From Archangium violaceum Cb vi76 (lineage in GTDB: Bacteria > Myxococcota > Myxococcia > Myxococcales > Myxococcaceae): DNA of 42,799 bases. The stretch is from assembly GCF_000733295.1 (NCBI RefSeq), contig NZ_JPMI01000389.1:1-42799 (forward strand), read 5' to 3'. The translations under genes were made by a program, and so were the position numbers. The notes below the pieces were generated by a model, which saw only the letters and a list, made by a program, of their open reading frames with translations, had not been told where the DNA came from and did no database searches. This document shows positions 40,972-42,799 of this stretch, in pieces; positions within the stretch are counted from its first letter, which is position 1, and each line of letters starts with the position of its first letter.

Positions 40972-42651
40972 ATGTTGGACGCACTCGTGGTGGGAGCCGG
41001 GCCCACGGGCCTGACGATGGCCTCGGAGCTGGTGCGGCATGGCCTGCGGTGCCGGGTGGTAGAGCAACTCGAGGCGCCCTCGGTGCTGTCGCGCGCGTTG
41101 GCGGTGCAGGCGCGCACGCTCGAGGTCTTCGATGACTTCGGCATCGCCGAGCAGGCGCTCGCGCGGGGGCGCAAGACCGAGGCCTTCAACGTGGTGGGCG
41201 CGGGAGGCGTGCACACGCGGGTGCCCATGCAGGCCTTCTCGTGGTTGGAGACGCGCTTCCCCTTCATCTTCATGTTGCCGCAGGACGCCACCGAGGCGCT
41301 GCTCGCCGAACACCTGGACACGTTGGGGGTGAAGGTGGAGCGGGGCCTGGCGTTGGAGGACTTCCGGCAGGACGCGGACGGCGTGGAGGCCACGCTGAAG
41401 CGGGCCGGTGGTGGAGTGGAGCGGGTGAAGGCGCGTTGGCTGTTGGGGTGCGATGGCGCGCGCAGCCGGGTGCGCAAGGGGGCGGGCATCCCCTTCGAGG
41501 GCGAGACGTATGACGACGCGTGCGTGCTGGCGGACGTGCGCGTGGAGTGGCCGCTGGGGCAGGGTGAGCTGGTCCTCATGCCGTCCATGCACGGTGTGGT
41601 GGGGGCCTTCCCCATGCCGGGGGAGTACCGCTACCGGCTGTTCTGCGTCATGCCGAGGGACATGCTTCCGGAGGGCGACGAGACGACGCCCCTCACGCTG
41701 GAGGAGATGCAGCGCATCCTGGAGCGCATGTCGAACGTGCCGGTGCGTGTGAGCGAGCCTCGCTGGATGACGCGCTACCGGCTGCACCGCCGGGGCGCGC
41801 CTCGCTACCGGCAGGGCCGGGTGTTCCTCGCGGGGGACGCGGCGCACATCCACAGTCCGGCGGGAGGGCAGGGGATGAACACGGGCATCCAGGATGCGTA
41901 CAACCTCGCCTGGAAGCTGGCGCTCGTGAACAAGGGGCGTGCGCCGGAGTCGCTGCTCGACACCTACGAGCTGGAGCGCCATCCGGTGGGGCAGATGTTG
42001 TTGAGGGGGACGGATCGGCTCTTCGGCCTCATGGCACAGGGAGGGACCCCTTCCCGGTTGCTGCGGACGTACGTGGTGCCCCGGGTGGCGAAGAGACTGC
42101 TGGGGGGCTCCTACACCCAGCGGCTCATGGCGCGTTTCGTCTCGCAGCTCGCCATCCATTACAGGCGCAGCCCGCTGTCCACCGAGCGCATCTGGGGCGA
42201 GGAGGTGGGCGGTGTGCGGTTGGAGGAGGGCCCCGCGCCCGGGGAGCGCGTGCCGGAGCTGCCGGTGAAGGGGGAGGGGGTCGAGCGCCTGCACGAGGTA
42301 CTGCGCGGCCCCCAGCACACGCTGCTGCTGTTCACCGGGCTGAAGCCCGAGGCGAAGGCGCGGAGCGGGCTGGTGGCGCTCGCGAGGCGGTTGGAGGAGG
42401 CGTATGGGCCGCTGCTGAGGGCGCGCGTGGTGGTGGCGGGGGAGGGAGAGCCGGGGCCCTTCGTGCTGGCCGATGGGGAGGGGGCGCTGCATCGACGTTT
42501 CGGGGCGGGGGCGGAGTGCTTCTACCTGGTCCGGCCGGACGGGTATGTGGGGCACCGGGAGAGGCCCATCGAGCCGAAGCGGCTGGAAGCGGAACTCGCC
42601 CGGCGGATGGGTCCACCCGGAGCGGGTGGAGAGAAGCGCGTCGCGAGCTGA
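40972..42651 (+). CDS. Class A FAD-dependent aromatic monooxygenase
   Basis: 559 residues from the ATG at 40972, with GGGGGAGA upstream. Motifs: dinucleotide-binding VVGAGPTGLTMASELVRHG at the N-terminus, the DG motif LLGCDGARSRVRKGAG near residue 160, and the GD motif FLAGDAAHIHSPAGGQGMNT near residue 290 followed by IQDAYNLAWKLA. A C-terminal thioredoxin-like domain (about 420-550, ending in FYLVRPDGYVGHRERPI) is typical of the phenol hydroxylase/MhpA-type group. It would use NAD(P)H and O2 to hydroxylate an aromatic or polyketide substrate. No pathway genes are adjacent, so the substrate is unknown. Confidence 0.92.
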   Translation: MLDALVVGAGPTGLTMASELVRHGLRCRVVEQLEAPSVLSRALAVQARTLEVFDDFGIAEQALARGRKTEAFNVVGAGGVHTRVPMQAFSWLETRFPFIFMLPQDATEALLAEHLDTLGVKVERGLALEDFRQDADGVEATLKRAGGGVERVKARWLLGCDGARSRVRKGAGIPFEGETYDDACVLADVRVEWPLGQGELVLMPSMHGVVGAFPMPGEYRYRLFCVMPRDMLPEGDETTPLTLEEMQRILERMSNVPVRVSEPRWMTRYRLHRRGAPRYRQGRVFLAGDAAHIHSPAGGQGMNTGIQDAYNLAWKLALVNKGRAPESLLDTYELERHPVGQMLLRGTDRLFGLMAQGGTPSRLLRTYVVPRVAKRLLGGSYTQRLMARFVSQLAIHYRRSPLSTERIWGEEVGGVRLEEGPAPGERVPELPVKGEGVERLHEVLRGPQHTLLLFTGLKPEAKARSGLVALARRLEEAYGPLLRARVVVAGEGEPGPFVLADGEGALHRRFGAGAECFYLVRPDGYVGHRERPIEPKRLEAELARRMGPPGAGGEKRVAS

Positions 42652-42654
42652 GAC

Positions 42655-42690
42655 ACCCTCTCCCTCTGGGAGAGGGCTGGGGTGAGGGTC
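42655..42690. repeat. REP-like element, copy 5
   Basis: CACCCTCTCCCTCTGGGAGA followed by GGGCTGGGGTGAGGGTC, directly after the monooxygenase stop. It is the most compact copy: a near-perfect CCCTCTCCC/GGGAGAGGG stem followed by the shared GGGGTGAGGG tail. Confidence 0.8.
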
Positions 42691-42745
42691 TTCCTGCCGC
42701 CAGGGGCACAAAAGTCCGGTGTTGCCGCCGATTCGGCGGGTTTCA

Positions 42746-42763
42746 CTTGTCACCGGTGACAAG
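42746..42763. promoter_or_regulatory. 18-bp perfect palindrome, probable operator
   Basis: CTTGTCACCGGTGACAAG is its own reverse complement. It lies in the last 60 bases of the window, where no gene is visible, so it most likely controls a gene starting beyond the right edge. Size and symmetry suit a TetR-type dimeric repressor, but the regulator is not in view. Confidence 0.6.
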
Positions 42764-42799
42764 CGGAATGGACCTGATTGCATTCAGGTATGACACCGC

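Noticed and set aside
42725-42739. CCGCCG-ATT-CGGCGG hairpin after the monooxygenase as a terminator
   Set aside because: The stem is only six base pairs and only three T follow; too weak to call beside the REP element.
1-42799. tRNA, rRNA, CRISPR array, transposase or integrase genes
   Set aside because: None recognised; repeats present are the REP-like elements and one 99-bp pair, without regular spacing or mobile-element proteins.

Overview
The window looks like a chromosomal segment of a high-GC myxobacterium, most likely of the suborder Cystobacterineae (Archangium/Cystobacter/Melittangium-like). The reasons are an MglA-type GTPase, PilT paralogues, a pullulanase ending in a MYXO-CTERM-like Cys/membrane/Arg tail, a lipoprotein resembling the myxobacterial TIGR02269/SitA toxin families, and strong third-position GC bias with long antisense shadow frames. 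No sequence search was run, so all family names come from reading motifs.

Layout. (1) 110-2913 (-): two adjacent PilT-family ATPases; 3180-3716 (-): a GNAT acetyltransferase. (2) 4004-6201 (+): an MglA-like GTPase translationally coupled to a PocR-domain histidine kinase. (3) 6350-8191: an M4 (thermolysin-type) metallopeptidase. (4) 8192-10479: an accessory island. A 99-bp direct repeat, which is an internal piece of the 5' end of thiL, brackets a lipoprotein toxin-like gene and a coupled immunity-like gene; thiL itself follows. (5) 11396-16415: a compact chemosensory cluster (MCP, CheW, CheY, CheA, CheC) with no cheR or cheB. (6) 16522-16938: a small lipoprotein.

(7) 17048-33568: an alpha-glucan/maltodextrin utilisation locus. 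It has a lipoprotein amylase, a MalK-like ATPase, MalE-, MalF- and MalG-like transporter parts (MalF with an unusual membrane-bound N-terminal extension), two glucodextranase-type DOMON proteins, an outer-membrane barrel, a second lipoprotein GH13 enzyme on the minus strand, and a large surface-anchored pullulanase. Together these could debranch and cut starch or glycogen outside the cell, pass oligosaccharides through the outer-membrane barrel and import them by the ABC system.

(8) 33684-35692: larB and larC for the nickel-pincer cofactor, without larE or larA here. (9) 35728-38048: a small accessory zone. It has a 35-codon membrane microprotein with a near-ideal ribosome-binding site, a short unknown ORF, and a minus-strand trio: a CULT-domain (cereblon-like) protein, an exported PD-(D/E)XK nuclease-like toxin and a coupled DUF4304-like immunity protein. 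(10) 38081-42651: an ABC exporter pair, a dipeptide-epimerase-like enolase-superfamily enzyme and a class A FAD monooxygenase. An 18-bp perfect palindrome near the right edge probably belongs to a gene beyond the window.

Five copies of a REP-like GGGAGAGGG(N)CGGGGTGAGGG element lie between genes. No gene-free stretch exceeds 300 bases. No rRNA, tRNA, CRISPR array or transposase was seen.
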